A stretch of 38,624 bases of DNA. It comes from a virus. Positions 8,192-16,591 of this stretch are shown one piece after another. How positions within the stretch are numbered: the stretch's first letter is position 1; each line of letters starts with the position of its first letter. Below the pieces are notes generated by a model. That model ran no database searches, was not told where the DNA came from, and saw nothing but the letters and a program-made list of their open reading frames with translations. A program made the translations under genes and the position numbers. The stretch covers positions 1-38,624 of IMG/VR virus record IMGVR_UViG_3300020200_001375; one strand, 5' to 3'.

Positions 8192-8930
8192 GATTATAAA
8201 ATGGATTTCAAATTATTGTAAAAATAATAAAATAAAATCATTAGTTGTAGGCGTAAGCGGAGGTGTCGATAGTGGATTAGTTAGCACATTATGTGCAAAA
8301 ACTAATTTGCCAACATATGTTATAAGTATGCCTTTACATCAAGAGTTTTCTCAACTAGAAAGATCCAGAAATCATTGTAAATGGTTGACTGATAATTTTA
8401 AAAATGTGACGTTTATAGAAAAAGACCTCACCCAAACATTTGAAACATTTAAATCGTTATTTATAGATGACTATAATAGTAAATTAGCATCTGCAAATAG
8501 TAAATCTAGATTGAGAATGATAACACTTTATCAAATCGCAGGTTCTACAAACGGAATAGTAGTTGGAACAGGAAATAAAATTGAAGATTTTGGAGTTGGG
8601 TTTTTTACAAAATATGGCGACGGCGGTGTTGATATTAGCCCCATATCCGATTTAACCAAAACAGAAGTTAGGTTAATGTCTAAAACATTAAATATTCCCG
8701 ATTTTATAGTCAATGCTATTCCTACAGATGGTCTGTGGGATGATAATAGAAACGATGAAAGTCAAATAGGAGCATCATATGAAGAATTAGAATGGGCAAT
8801 GGAATATAAAGGCGATATGGAAACACTTACAAATCGTCAACGTGCGGTATATAATATATATCATAAATTAAATACTCAAAATCAACATAAAATGATACCC
8901 ATTCCTCAATTTAAAAAAGAAAGTATATAA
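8160..8930 (+). CDS. nadE: NH3-dependent NAD+ synthetase (NadE-like)
   Basis: NadE amidates nicotinic acid adenine dinucleotide to NAD+ using ATP and ammonia. The 256-residue protein has the PP-loop GVSGGVDSGLVSTL, the NadE block GTGNKIEDFGVGFFTKYGDG with the following GVDISPISDLTKTEV, and the late PTDGLWDDNRNDESQIGASY region corresponding to the family's substrate-closing segment. There is no glutaminase domain. The ATG at 8160 lies inside the previous gene, giving a 32-base overlap that suggests coupled expression with the NAD-using dehydrogenase. N-type PP-loop amidotransferases also occur in nonulosonate pathways, but the TKYGDGG segment favours true NadE. Confidence 0.85.
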   Translation: METNLHILSDKIIKWISNYCKNNKIKSLVVGVSGGVDSGLVSTLCAKTNLPTYVISMPLHQEFSQLERSRNHCKWLTDNFKNVTFIEKDLTQTFETFKSLFIDDYNSKLASANSKSRLRMITLYQIAGSTNGIVVGTGNKIEDFGVGFFTKYGDGGVDISPISDLTKTEVRLMSKTLNIPDFIVNAIPTDGLWDDNRNDESQIGASYEELEWAMEYKGDMETLTNRQRAVYNIYHKLNTQNQHKMIPIPQFKKESI

Positions 8931-8931
8931 T

Positions 8932-9933
8932 ATGAATAAAAAAATAGCAATTGTTTTAGGAGCAGGTGGATTTATAGGTGGTCATTTAGTTAAACGATTA
9001 AAAGAAGAAGGTTACTGGGTTCGTGGTGTTGATATTAAAAATAATGAATATCAAAACTATGCCGATGATTTTGTTCTCGGAGACCTAACTGACTCAAATG
9101 TAGTTGAATGTGTAATTCCTGAGAATGCTGATGAAGTATATCAACTCGCTGCAGATATGGGTGGGGCATTATATATTTTTACAGGTCAAAATGATGCAAA
9201 TGTAATGCATAATTCTGTATTAATTAATTTGAATGTGGTCCACGAATGCGTAAAAAAGAAAGTCAAAAAAGTGTTTTATTCTTCAAGTGCATGCGCATAT
9301 CCAGAATATAATCAAATGGATCCAAATAATCCAAAGTGTGCAGAGAAGGATGCATATCCCGCCGAACCAGATAGCGAATATGGTTGGGAAAAATTGTTTA
9401 GTGAACGTCTATATTTAGCATATAATAGAAATCATAAATTGGATGTTAGAATTGCAAGATTTCACAATATATTCGGTCCATGTGGAACATATAAAGGAGG
9501 AAAGGAAAAGGCACCAGCTGCAATGTGTAGAAAAGCAATCGAAACACAAAACGACGGAGAATTAGAAGTGTGGGGAGATGGAAAACAAACTCGTTCTTTT
9601 CTTTATATAGATGAATGTATTGAATCAGTTTTAAGATTTATGAGACAAGATTCATTTTTAGGACCTGTAAATATAGGTTCCGAAGAAATGGTAACAATTA
9701 ATGAATTAGCAAAAATAGCAATCAATTTAACCGGCAAAAAGATAAATATCAAAAATCTAGCCGGAGAAGAATTTAAACAAAAATATGGGTTTAAATGTCC
9801 TACCGGCGTAAGAGGTAGAAATTCAGATAATAAATTATATCATGAAAAAATGGGATGGGAACCTTCACAACCTCTTAAAATAGGAATCGAAAAAACATTT
9901 AATTGGATTAATCAACAATTGACAAATTCTTGA
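8932..9933 (+). CDS. GDP-mannose 3,5-epimerase-like extended SDR
   Basis: The 333-residue NAD-dependent epimerase closely resembles GDP-mannose 3,5-epimerase, which converts GDP-D-mannose to GDP-L-galactose or GDP-L-gulose. Visible features are the Rossmann loop GAGGFIG (10-16), the AADMGGA block, YSSSACAYPE with Cys121 at the catalytic Cys position, YGWEK (Tyr150, Lys154) and RFHNIFGP. These are followed by the KGGKEKAPAAMCRKA segment that holds the second catalytic Lys in plant enzymes, and WGDGKQTRSFLYIDEC. The match to the plant family in the Cys and KEKAPAA regions is specific enough to prefer this over a general UDP-sugar epimerase. Host GDP-mannose would be the substrate. Confidence 0.78.
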   Translation: MNKKIAIVLGAGGFIGGHLVKRLKEEGYWVRGVDIKNNEYQNYADDFVLGDLTDSNVVECVIPENADEVYQLAADMGGALYIFTGQNDANVMHNSVLINLNVVHECVKKKVKKVFYSSSACAYPEYNQMDPNNPKCAEKDAYPAEPDSEYGWEKLFSERLYLAYNRNHKLDVRIARFHNIFGPCGTYKGGKEKAPAAMCRKAIETQNDGELEVWGDGKQTRSFLYIDECIESVLRFMRQDSFLGPVNIGSEEMVTINELAKIAINLTGKKINIKNLAGEEFKQKYGFKCPTGVRGRNSDNKLYHEKMGWEPSQPLKIGIEKTFNWINQQLTNS

Positions 9934-9953
9934 TAATCCGTACAATATTAATT

Positions 9954-11273
9954 ATGGATAAATTAGAACAGATTCTATCGTTGGTTTCCGATTATATAGA
10001 AGAAAAACATTCATCAAAAAAATGGGAAAAAGGCAAAGATTGGGTACAATATGCGGGACCACATTTTTCTGAAAAAGAGTATGTTGCGGCTATTAAATCA
10101 TTGTTAAATGAGTGGTTGGTACTGGGTCAAGACGTAATAACATTTGAAAATAAGTTTTCTGTATTGTTAGGGAAAGAATATGGTATATTAACAAACAGCG
10201 GCAGTAGTTCCAATCTTATAATGATGTCCGCAATGACTTCTAAAAGATTATATAATTTTAAAAAAGGAACCAAAGTAATTACTCCTATTGCGGGGTTTCC
10301 TACTACGTTAAACCCAATTTTACAAGTAGGATTCGAACCGATTTTTGTTGATATCGATTTAGATACACTCAACCTTAATTTAGACCAAGTTGAAGAACAG
10401 GCAAAAAAAGGTGTAAAAATAATTACATTTGCTCATGTATTGGGAAATCCTCCTAATATGAACCGTTTAATGCATATAGTTAAACAATACAATCTAATAT
10501 TATTAGAAGATTGTTGTGACGCTCTTGGTTCAACTTACGACAATAAACCATTGGGAAGTTTCGGAGAATTAACAAGTTGTAGTTTCTATCCAGCACATCA
10601 TATGACAATGGGCGAGGGTGGATTTATTGCATGCAATACAAAGATACAAGAAATAGTTACACGCAGTTTTCGTGAGTGGGGTCGTGGATGTTACTGTATA
10701 GGTAAAAAAGCAAATTTGTTAAAGAACGGAAGTTGTGGAAATAGGTTCTCAAATTGGTTGCCAGAATTACCAAATGAAATATTTGACCATAAATATGTAT
10801 ATGATGAAATTGGATATAATTTAAAACCAATTGAATTACAAGCTTCCATCGGACTTGAACAGATCAAAAAACTGCCAGAGATTCATCGCAAAAGAAAAGA
10901 AAATCATTCAAGATTGGTTAATATATTTTCTAAATATGAAGAATATTTTTATATTCCAAAAGCAACCATGAATTCAGACCCAAGTTGGTTTGCATTTGCA
11001 TTAACAATTAAAGATAATTCAAAATTTAAAAGAAAAGATATAGTTGATTATTTAGAATCGAACAAAATTCAAACTCGGCCATATTTTGCGGGAAATATAA
11101 TGTTACAACCTGCTTATGACGGATTGATTAATAAAAATGATGTTATTAATAAATATCCAAATGCTAGAAAAATTACAACTGACACTTTCTTTTTAGGCAC
11201 TAGTCCTGTAATAACACATGAACAATTGGACTATGTGGAAAATACAGTTGAAAACTTTTTTAAAAATATATGA
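9954..11273 (+). CDS. RfbH/DdhC-type Fe-S PMP-dependent 3-dehydrase
   Basis: The first ATG at 9954 is preferred to an upstream in-frame TTG at 9930, giving 439 residues, the length usual for RfbH. E1/RfbH enzymes remove the 3-hydroxyl of an NDP-4-keto-6-deoxy sugar on the way to 3,6-dideoxy or branched sugars. The fold is DegT-like, but the Lys is replaced by His: FYPAHHMTMGEGG, His215. The [2Fe-2S] ligand pattern is visible as C188-X57-C246-X-C248-X12-C261. The first two spacings equal those of the E1 motif and the last is longer than its X7. The DCCDALGS and FREWGRG blocks also match. The partner reductase (E3) is not in the window. Confidence 0.87.
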   Translation: MDKLEQILSLVSDYIEEKHSSKKWEKGKDWVQYAGPHFSEKEYVAAIKSLLNEWLVLGQDVITFENKFSVLLGKEYGILTNSGSSSNLIMMSAMTSKRLYNFKKGTKVITPIAGFPTTLNPILQVGFEPIFVDIDLDTLNLNLDQVEEQAKKGVKIITFAHVLGNPPNMNRLMHIVKQYNLILLEDCCDALGSTYDNKPLGSFGELTSCSFYPAHHMTMGEGGFIACNTKIQEIVTRSFREWGRGCYCIGKKANLLKNGSCGNRFSNWLPELPNEIFDHKYVYDEIGYNLKPIELQASIGLEQIKKLPEIHRKRKENHSRLVNIFSKYEEYFYIPKATMNSDPSWFAFALTIKDNSKFKRKDIVDYLESNKIQTRPYFAGNIMLQPAYDGLINKNDVINKYPNARKITTDTFFLGTSPVITHEQLDYVENTVENFFKNI

Positions 11274-12259
11274 GAGTTGCATTTTTGACCGAAATGAATT
11301 TTTCTGGAAAAATACCAGAGATGCACAAAAACATGCGAACTGAATTCGCATGGATGTATGCTCTTAATGCCGATCATTTTTATATAGAAAATTGGTCAAA
11401 TGTTAGCGGTTATGATTACATAATGATAATATTTCCAAAAGGAGAAGTATTTCTAAACGCAGTAGGATCAAAATTGAAAGACGATATCAATTCTAAATCA
11501 TTATTATTATCTTCTTCAATAATTTTAGATTTAAAGTCAAAAAATAAGTTTGTATGTTCTATACAAGAGGGACCTACATGGTTATGTAATGATTTAGAAT
11601 TAGTAGACCAATTTAACTTTTACAATAGACTTGTAGAATGTGATATATTATTCGCACATAATACATATGATACATTATGGTATAAAGGATTATTTCCAGG
11701 TAAACGAGTTGAAGTAATGCCTACATTAATGATTGAAAATTTAGTAAATAATATTATTCCAACAAAAAATAATAAAGTTATATTAGGTGGAAATTTTAGT
11801 AGATGGTACGGCGGATTTCAAAGTTTTATTATTGCCGAAGAATTTCAATGTGAAAAATATGTTCAAACTTCTCATTCAAGTAGAACCGGAGAAGACGATA
11901 TACCGGGACTATCAGTATTGCCGAGGTTGTTTTGGTACGATTGGATGGTAAATTTATCAACTTTTAAATATGCAGTGCATATGATGCCTACTGTTGCAGC
12001 GGGAACATTTTCTTTAAACTGTGCATATTTTGGAATACCATGTATAGGAAATAAAAAAGTGGATACTCAAATAGAGTGTTTTCCAGAATTGTCATTTGAT
12101 TCAGAAGATGTAGAGGGCGCTAGATACGCAGCAAAAAAATTATATGAAGATGAAAATTTTTACATAAAATGTAGCGAATTCTCAAAAAACGTGTATAAAG
12201 ATAAATTTACATTAAAGGATTTTAAAAATAAATTGAATAAAATTCTAACAAATATTTAA
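11270..12259 (+). CDS. GT-B-like glycosyltransferase (putative)
   Basis: This is a 329-residue soluble protein with a likely two-domain GT-B layout. The first strand MRVAFLTEMNFSG is followed by an EFAWMYALNADHFYIENW region. A C-terminal donor-site-like stretch, MMPTVAAGTFSLNCAYFGIPCIGN, leads to a helical tail, YKDKFTLKDFKNKLNKIL, common in family 4 enzymes. No single diagnostic motif fixes the family. It begins with an ATGA overlap on the RfbH gene. The role is probably transfer of one of the unusual sugars made by the neighbouring enzymes. Confidence 0.6.
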   Translation: MRVAFLTEMNFSGKIPEMHKNMRTEFAWMYALNADHFYIENWSNVSGYDYIMIIFPKGEVFLNAVGSKLKDDINSKSLLLSSSIILDLKSKNKFVCSIQEGPTWLCNDLELVDQFNFYNRLVECDILFAHNTYDTLWYKGLFPGKRVEVMPTLMIENLVNNIIPTKNNKVILGGNFSRWYGGFQSFIIAEEFQCEKYVQTSHSSRTGEDDIPGLSVLPRLFWYDWMVNLSTFKYAVHMMPTVAAGTFSLNCAYFGIPCIGNKKVDTQIECFPELSFDSEDVEGARYAAKKLYEDENFYIKCSEFSKNVYKDKFTLKDFKNKLNKILTNI

Positions 12260-12272
12260 AAGAAAATAATTT

Positions 12273-13235
12273 ATGAAAAAAATAGTATATGTTACAGGTT
12301 GTTTAGGGTTTATAGGTTCTTATGTTACAAGAGAATGTCTAAACAAAGGATGGTATGTAAAAGGAATCGATAAAATTACATATGCCGCACAACCAAATTT
12401 ACTTGATGAATTTAATAAATATAAAAATTTCAGTTTTGAACAAAAAGACATTTGCGATTTAGATAGATTAATTGATTGTGATTATTTTATTAATACCGCA
12501 GCGGAATCGCATGTAGACAACTCTATTAGAAATAGTCAGGAATTTTTACATTCAAATGTAAATGGAGTATATAATATTTTAGAATTAATAAAATTATATA
12601 GCAAAAAAGAAAGTGGAACATGTCCTATTTTCTTACATTTCAGTACAGATGAAGTATACGGCGATGTCACTGAAGGAGAACATATAGAAACAGACATATT
12701 AAAACCAAGCAATCCTTATTCCGCAACAAAAGCTGCGGCAGACCAATTGATATTGGCATGGGCAAGAACATATAATATTCCATATATCATATTTAGACCT
12801 ACAAACAATTATGGTATTGGTCAATATGTTGAGAAATTAATCCCAAAAACATGTAAATTTTTAAATATTAATAGAAAAATTGCTCTACATAATAATGGAA
12901 CTCCTGTGAGAAATTGGTTACATGCGAACGATACTGCAACAGGTGTGATAACAATTATAGAATCAGGTATTAAAAATGAAATATTTAATATTGCAGGTGG
13001 ATTTGAACAATCTAATATTGTAACCGTAGAAAAAATAATTGAAAAATATTTGGGACATTTACCAATTGATTATAAAGAAAAATATATAGATTTTTCTTTA
13101 TCAAGGCCAGGTCAAGATGTAAGATATGCTCTTAATGATAATAAATTAAGAAGTTTAGGTTGGAAGCCAGAAAAAAATTTTGATATTGAAATTAAAAATA
13201 TAGTCAATTACTATAAAGAAAACTTTATTTGGTAA
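12273..13235 (+). CDS. RmlB-like NDP-glucose 4,6-dehydratase
   Basis: This is a 320-residue extended SDR that would convert an NDP-hexose to its 4-keto-6-deoxy form. The Rossmann loop is VTGCLGFIGSYV, followed by DKITYAAQPNLLDEF as in RmlB. TAAESHVDNSI, STDEVYGDV (the Thr-Asp-Glu catalytic group), YSATKAAADQL (YxxxK) and RPTNNYGIGQYVEKLIP are all present, as is VRNWLHANDTA. The match is best to dTDP-glucose 4,6-dehydratase, but the nucleotide specificity is not readable. It is the likely supplier of the 4-keto substrate for the RfbH-type dehydrase. The paired nucleotidyltransferase (RmlA/DdhA) is absent here. Confidence 0.85.
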   Translation: MKKIVYVTGCLGFIGSYVTRECLNKGWYVKGIDKITYAAQPNLLDEFNKYKNFSFEQKDICDLDRLIDCDYFINTAAESHVDNSIRNSQEFLHSNVNGVYNILELIKLYSKKESGTCPIFLHFSTDEVYGDVTEGEHIETDILKPSNPYSATKAAADQLILAWARTYNIPYIIFRPTNNYGIGQYVEKLIPKTCKFLNINRKIALHNNGTPVRNWLHANDTATGVITIIESGIKNEIFNIAGGFEQSNIVTVEKIIEKYLGHLPIDYKEKYIDFSLSRPGQDVRYALNDNKLRSLGWKPEKNFDIEIKNIVNYYKENFIW

Positions 13236-13238
13236 TAT

Positions 13239-13544
13239 ATGATTATTTTTATTGATATAGATGGAACAATATGTAATACTCCTGATGTTTCGGATTATTC
13301 TGTGAGTCATCCCATTAAAGAAAATATTAAAATAGCCAACAATCTATATAATGAGGGACATACAATTATTTATTGGACTGCTAGAGGAACTGTAACGAAA
13401 AAGGACTGGCGAGAAGTCACGGAAAAACAACTAAAAAAGTGGAAAGTCAAATATCATGAATTAAGGATGGGAAAACCATACTATGATTTATTTATAGATG
13501 ACAAAAATATAAATGCCAAAGATTTTAATAAATTACCAATATGA
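13239..13544 (+). CDS. small HAD-superfamily phosphatase-like protein
   Basis: The 101-residue protein begins with FIDIDGTICNTP, the HAD nucleophile motif DxDGT (Asp6, Asp8). YWTARGTVTKKDW follows as motif II. Lys-rich GKPYYDLFIDDKNINA provides motifs III and IV (Lys and the acidic pair). There is no cap domain, so it is a minimal HAD like those in capsule and LPS clusters. Its stop overlaps the NeuB start in ATGA form. A role in dephosphorylating a NeuB-type product or another sugar phosphate is a fair guess only. Confidence 0.72.
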   Translation: MIIFIDIDGTICNTPDVSDYSVSHPIKENIKIANNLYNEGHTIIYWTARGTVTKKDWREVTEKQLKKWKVKYHELRMGKPYYDLFIDDKNINAKDFNKLPI

Positions 13545-14584
13545 ATAACCAAATTTTTCAGAACTTATTTGTTTTAGAATTAGCAAATAATCACTGGGGA
13601 TCTTTAGATAGAGGTAAAAAAATTGTACGAGAATTTGCTAAAGTTGTAAAATCTAATAAAATTAAAGCATCAATCAAACTTCAATTTAGAGACGTTGACA
13701 GTTTTATACATAAAGATTTTAAAAATGAAAATAGTAGATATATACAAAAAACTAAAAAAACTAAACTTACGTTTTTAGAATTTTCTGAATTGGCTGATTA
13801 TGTTAAAAAACAAGGTTGTATTCCGATGGCAACCCCATTTGACGAGACATCTGTAGATTGGTGCGTCGAATTAAATTTACCTATAATAAAAATAGCAAGT
13901 TCAGATATAAACGATTGGATATTAATTAATAAAATAGGAAATACAAAAAAACCTGTGATTATATCTACAGGCGGCGCGAATGATAAACAAATAGATGATG
14001 TAATTAAATTTTTTACAAATAGAAATATACCGATTGCAATAAATCATTGCGTTTCAAAATATCCAAGTTTAGATGAAGAACTTGAGCTAAATCAAATAGA
14101 TTATTTAAAAAATAAATATCCAAATTTAACAATCGGATTATCTACTCACGAATATCACGATTGGCATTCTTCAATGTTGATTTCTTATGCCAAAGGCACT
14201 AGAACATGGGAAAGACATATAGATATTCCTTATCCTAAAAATCATGAACAAAAAGAAGTTTCTTCTTATTGCTCATTACCACATCAAATTGATGAATGGT
14301 TTAAAGCACATAACAAAGCAGTAATTATGTGTGGAACATCATCGGATGTTCGCAGAATAATTGATGAAAAAGAATCTTATTATTTAGAATCATTATACAG
14401 AGGTCTTTATCTGAAAAGAGATATGAAGATGGACGATATAATTACTATTGATGATTTGTATAGTGCAATCCCTTATCAAAAAGAAATAGGACAAATATCA
14501 TCAAGAGATTTTATAGAAAAGGATTGTATTTTGAATTGTAATATAAATAAAGATGAACCATTATTAAAAACTCATATAAAGTAA
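13541..14584 (+). CDS. neuB: NeuB-type N-acetylneuraminate/nonulosonate synthase
   Basis: NeuB enzymes condense phosphoenolpyruvate with ManNAc or a related amino sugar to form sialic, legionaminic or pseudaminic acids. The 347-residue protein has the TIM-barrel signatures. These are ELANNHWGSLDRGKKIV, KLQFRDVDSF, ATPFDETSVDW, IASSDINDW, ISTGGAND, HCVSKYPS, GLSTHEYHDW and a WERHIDIPYP segment. The C-terminal part RGLYLKRDMKMDDIITIDDL is an SAF (antifreeze-like) domain. Length equals the family norm. The CMP-transferase (NeuA) is not in the window, so activation of the product would need a gene elsewhere or the host. The exact sugar cannot be read. Confidence 0.87.
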   Translation: MNNQIFQNLFVLELANNHWGSLDRGKKIVREFAKVVKSNKIKASIKLQFRDVDSFIHKDFKNENSRYIQKTKKTKLTFLEFSELADYVKKQGCIPMATPFDETSVDWCVELNLPIIKIASSDINDWILINKIGNTKKPVIISTGGANDKQIDDVIKFFTNRNIPIAINHCVSKYPSLDEELELNQIDYLKNKYPNLTIGLSTHEYHDWHSSMLISYAKGTRTWERHIDIPYPKNHEQKEVSSYCSLPHQIDEWFKAHNKAVIMCGTSSDVRRIIDEKESYYLESLYRGLYLKRDMKMDDIITIDDLYSAIPYQKEIGQISSRDFIEKDCILNCNINKDEPLLKTHIK

Positions 14585-14588
14585 TAAG

Positions 14589-16337
14589 ATGAAATTATCA
14601 GAATATGTTTTCGATTTTATAGAATCAAAAAAAATAGACACAGTTTTTACTGTCTCAGGTGGTGGATGTATGCATTTAGTTGATTCTCTTGGTAGAAATA
14701 AAGTAATAAAGTATGTTTGTAATCATCACGAACAGGCATGTGCAATGGCAGCCGAAGGTTATGCAAGAACTTCGGAAAAACCTGGTTGTATTTTAGTAAC
14801 AACTGGTCCTGGAGGAACAAACTCATTAACAGGAGTTTTGTGTGCATATCAAGATTCTATTCCAATGATTGTATTATCAGGACAAGTTCCAACCGAACAG
14901 TTGTCCAATGGAACGGGATGTAGACAAATTGGACAACAAGAATTTAATATAGTAGAAACTGTAAAAACAATGACTAAATATGCAGTTGTAATTACGGATA
15001 AAAACACAATTAAGTATGAATTAGAAAAAGCATATCATATTGCAACATCTGGTAGACCAGGTCCTGTATGGGTTGATATACCGTTAGACATACAGGCATC
15101 AGAAATAGAACCTTCAGAATTGAGTGGATTTTATTTAAAAGTAATTCCAAATAATAATTTACAAAAGTTTGAAGAATTAAAGTTACTATTAAATAAAAGT
15201 AAAAAGCCAGTTATAGTTGTTGGTGGTGGGATAAGATCTTCATTAACAGTAAATCAATTCAAAAAATTTATAGATGAATTGCAAATACCAGTTATGACTG
15301 GACCACATTCTGCAGTTGATGTTGTTAATACTGATTACAAATACTATGCTGGTAGATTTGGTTTATTAGGACAATACACATCAAACTCACTAATACAAGA
15401 AAGTGATTTGGTTATTTCATTGGGTTCTAGATTAAATCCAAAAATGATAGGTTATGATCAAAATAAATTTGCACCAAATGCAAAAAAGTTTTTGGTAGAT
15501 GTTGATATAAATGAAATGAACAAATTAAAGTTTAATTCAAAAGTTCAATGGGAAATAGATTTGAAAGATTTTTTTGAAATTGTTTTAGGTAATATATCGA
15601 AACCAGACATAGAAACCTGGAGAGATTATGTAGTTAATCATAGATCAAAAGAAAAACTTGTGTTGGAAAAACATAAAACATTAACCGATTATGTTAGCAC
15701 ATATGTATTTGCAAAAGAACTAGAAAAATATTTATCCGATGATTCTATAATAGTTACAAGTGATGGAACTGCCCATGTTGTTCCATTGAAAACTATCAAC
15801 TTAAAATCTAATCAGAGATTATTTAGTAATGAAGGAACCGCTCCTATGGGATATGGTTTACCAGCGGCAATTGGAGCACATTATGGATCTAATAAACCAA
15901 TAATTTGTATTGAAGGTGATGGTAGTATTATGATGAATCTTCAAGAACTTGAAACTGTCCGTCATAATAAAATACCATTAATATTATTCATAATAAATAA
16001 TGATGGTTACTTGTCAATAAAACTAACACAAAATTCTTTCTTTAAAGGAAATTTAGTTGCATCGGAAAAATCATCGGGGGTGTCCATTCCAAAATTTAGT
16101 TCAATTGCAGATGTATTCGGTTTTAAATATTTTTCAATAAATAATAATAATGAAGTAAATGATGTGTTAAATAAAGTATTTAATGAAAATTATTTGTTTC
16201 CGATTATAGTTGAAGTTTTTTCTGATCCAAATGAACAACACGAACCAAAAGTTCTTGCAAGAGGAATAGATAATAGTGGTAAAATAATACCAGGCGAATT
16301 AACAAACATGAATATAAATATTTTTGTGGAGAAGTAA
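14589..16337 (+). CDS. ThDP-dependent acetolactate-synthase-like enzyme
   Basis: This is a full-length 582-residue thiamine-diphosphate enzyme. The Pyr domain has HHEQACAMAAEGYAR with Glu48 as the cofactor-activating residue, and TTGPGGTNSLTGVLCAYQDS. The central domain has VVGGGIR, SLGSRLNPK and related strands. The PP domain carries the GDG...NN ThDP motif starting near residue 443 (GDGSIMMNLQELETV, then NNDGYLS). Relatives range from acetohydroxyacid synthase to YerE, which adds a two-carbon acetyl branch to a 3,6-dideoxy-4-keto sugar. Next to an RfbH-type enzyme and an SDR, a YerE-like role is attractive, but the substrate is inferred from context. Confidence 0.83.
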   Translation: MKLSEYVFDFIESKKIDTVFTVSGGGCMHLVDSLGRNKVIKYVCNHHEQACAMAAEGYARTSEKPGCILVTTGPGGTNSLTGVLCAYQDSIPMIVLSGQVPTEQLSNGTGCRQIGQQEFNIVETVKTMTKYAVVITDKNTIKYELEKAYHIATSGRPGPVWVDIPLDIQASEIEPSELSGFYLKVIPNNNLQKFEELKLLLNKSKKPVIVVGGGIRSSLTVNQFKKFIDELQIPVMTGPHSAVDVVNTDYKYYAGRFGLLGQYTSNSLIQESDLVISLGSRLNPKMIGYDQNKFAPNAKKFLVDVDINEMNKLKFNSKVQWEIDLKDFFEIVLGNISKPDIETWRDYVVNHRSKEKLVLEKHKTLTDYVSTYVFAKELEKYLSDDSIIVTSDGTAHVVPLKTINLKSNQRLFSNEGTAPMGYGLPAAIGAHYGSNKPIICIEGDGSIMMNLQELETVRHNKIPLILFIINNDGYLSIKLTQNSFFKGNLVASEKSSGVSIPKFSSIADVFGFKYFSINNNNEVNDVLNKVFNENYLFPIIVEVFSDPNEQHEPKVLARGIDNSGKIIPGELTNMNINIFVEK

Positions 16338-16339
16338 TC

Positions 16340-16591
16340 ATGGAATTTAAACAAGTTAATAGTGAAGAACCGGACAAGCATTGGGAATTTGTTTCTGTTG
16401 TAGATAAGAGAGTTTTAGATTTAGGATAATGGAGGCGGAACAATTTCAAACATAAACGAATATAATTTTTCTATAAAAAACTTAATTGGGTCAATTTTAA
16501 AAAAATTTGTAATGCAATATAAAAAATATATATTAATATCAAAGAATCTACTCATATAGGAATGACAAAATATATAGATAAATATTTATGA
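16340..16591 (+). pseudogene. broken gene, possible SAM-methyltransferase remnant
   Basis: Three fragments in three frames look like one decayed gene. The ATG at 16340 opens 29 codons ending in KHWEFVSVVDKRVLDLG before a TAA at 16427-16429. The frame one base on continues from 16428 as NGGGTISNIN, which would complete a VLDLG-x-GxG SAM-binding loop. That frame stops at 16557. The last fragment, from 16523, reads INIKESTHIGMTKYIDKYL and ends at a TGA overlapping the next ATG (ATGA), as intact operon genes do. At least two indels are needed to restore a frame, and the middle also looks shortened. The methyltransferase identity rests on one motif. Confidence 0.55.

Noticed and set aside
9930-9953. 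TTG start extending the RfbH-like protein by eight residues
   Set aside because: The extension overlaps the previous stop region, adds residues not seen in the family, and the ATG at 9954 gives the expected length.
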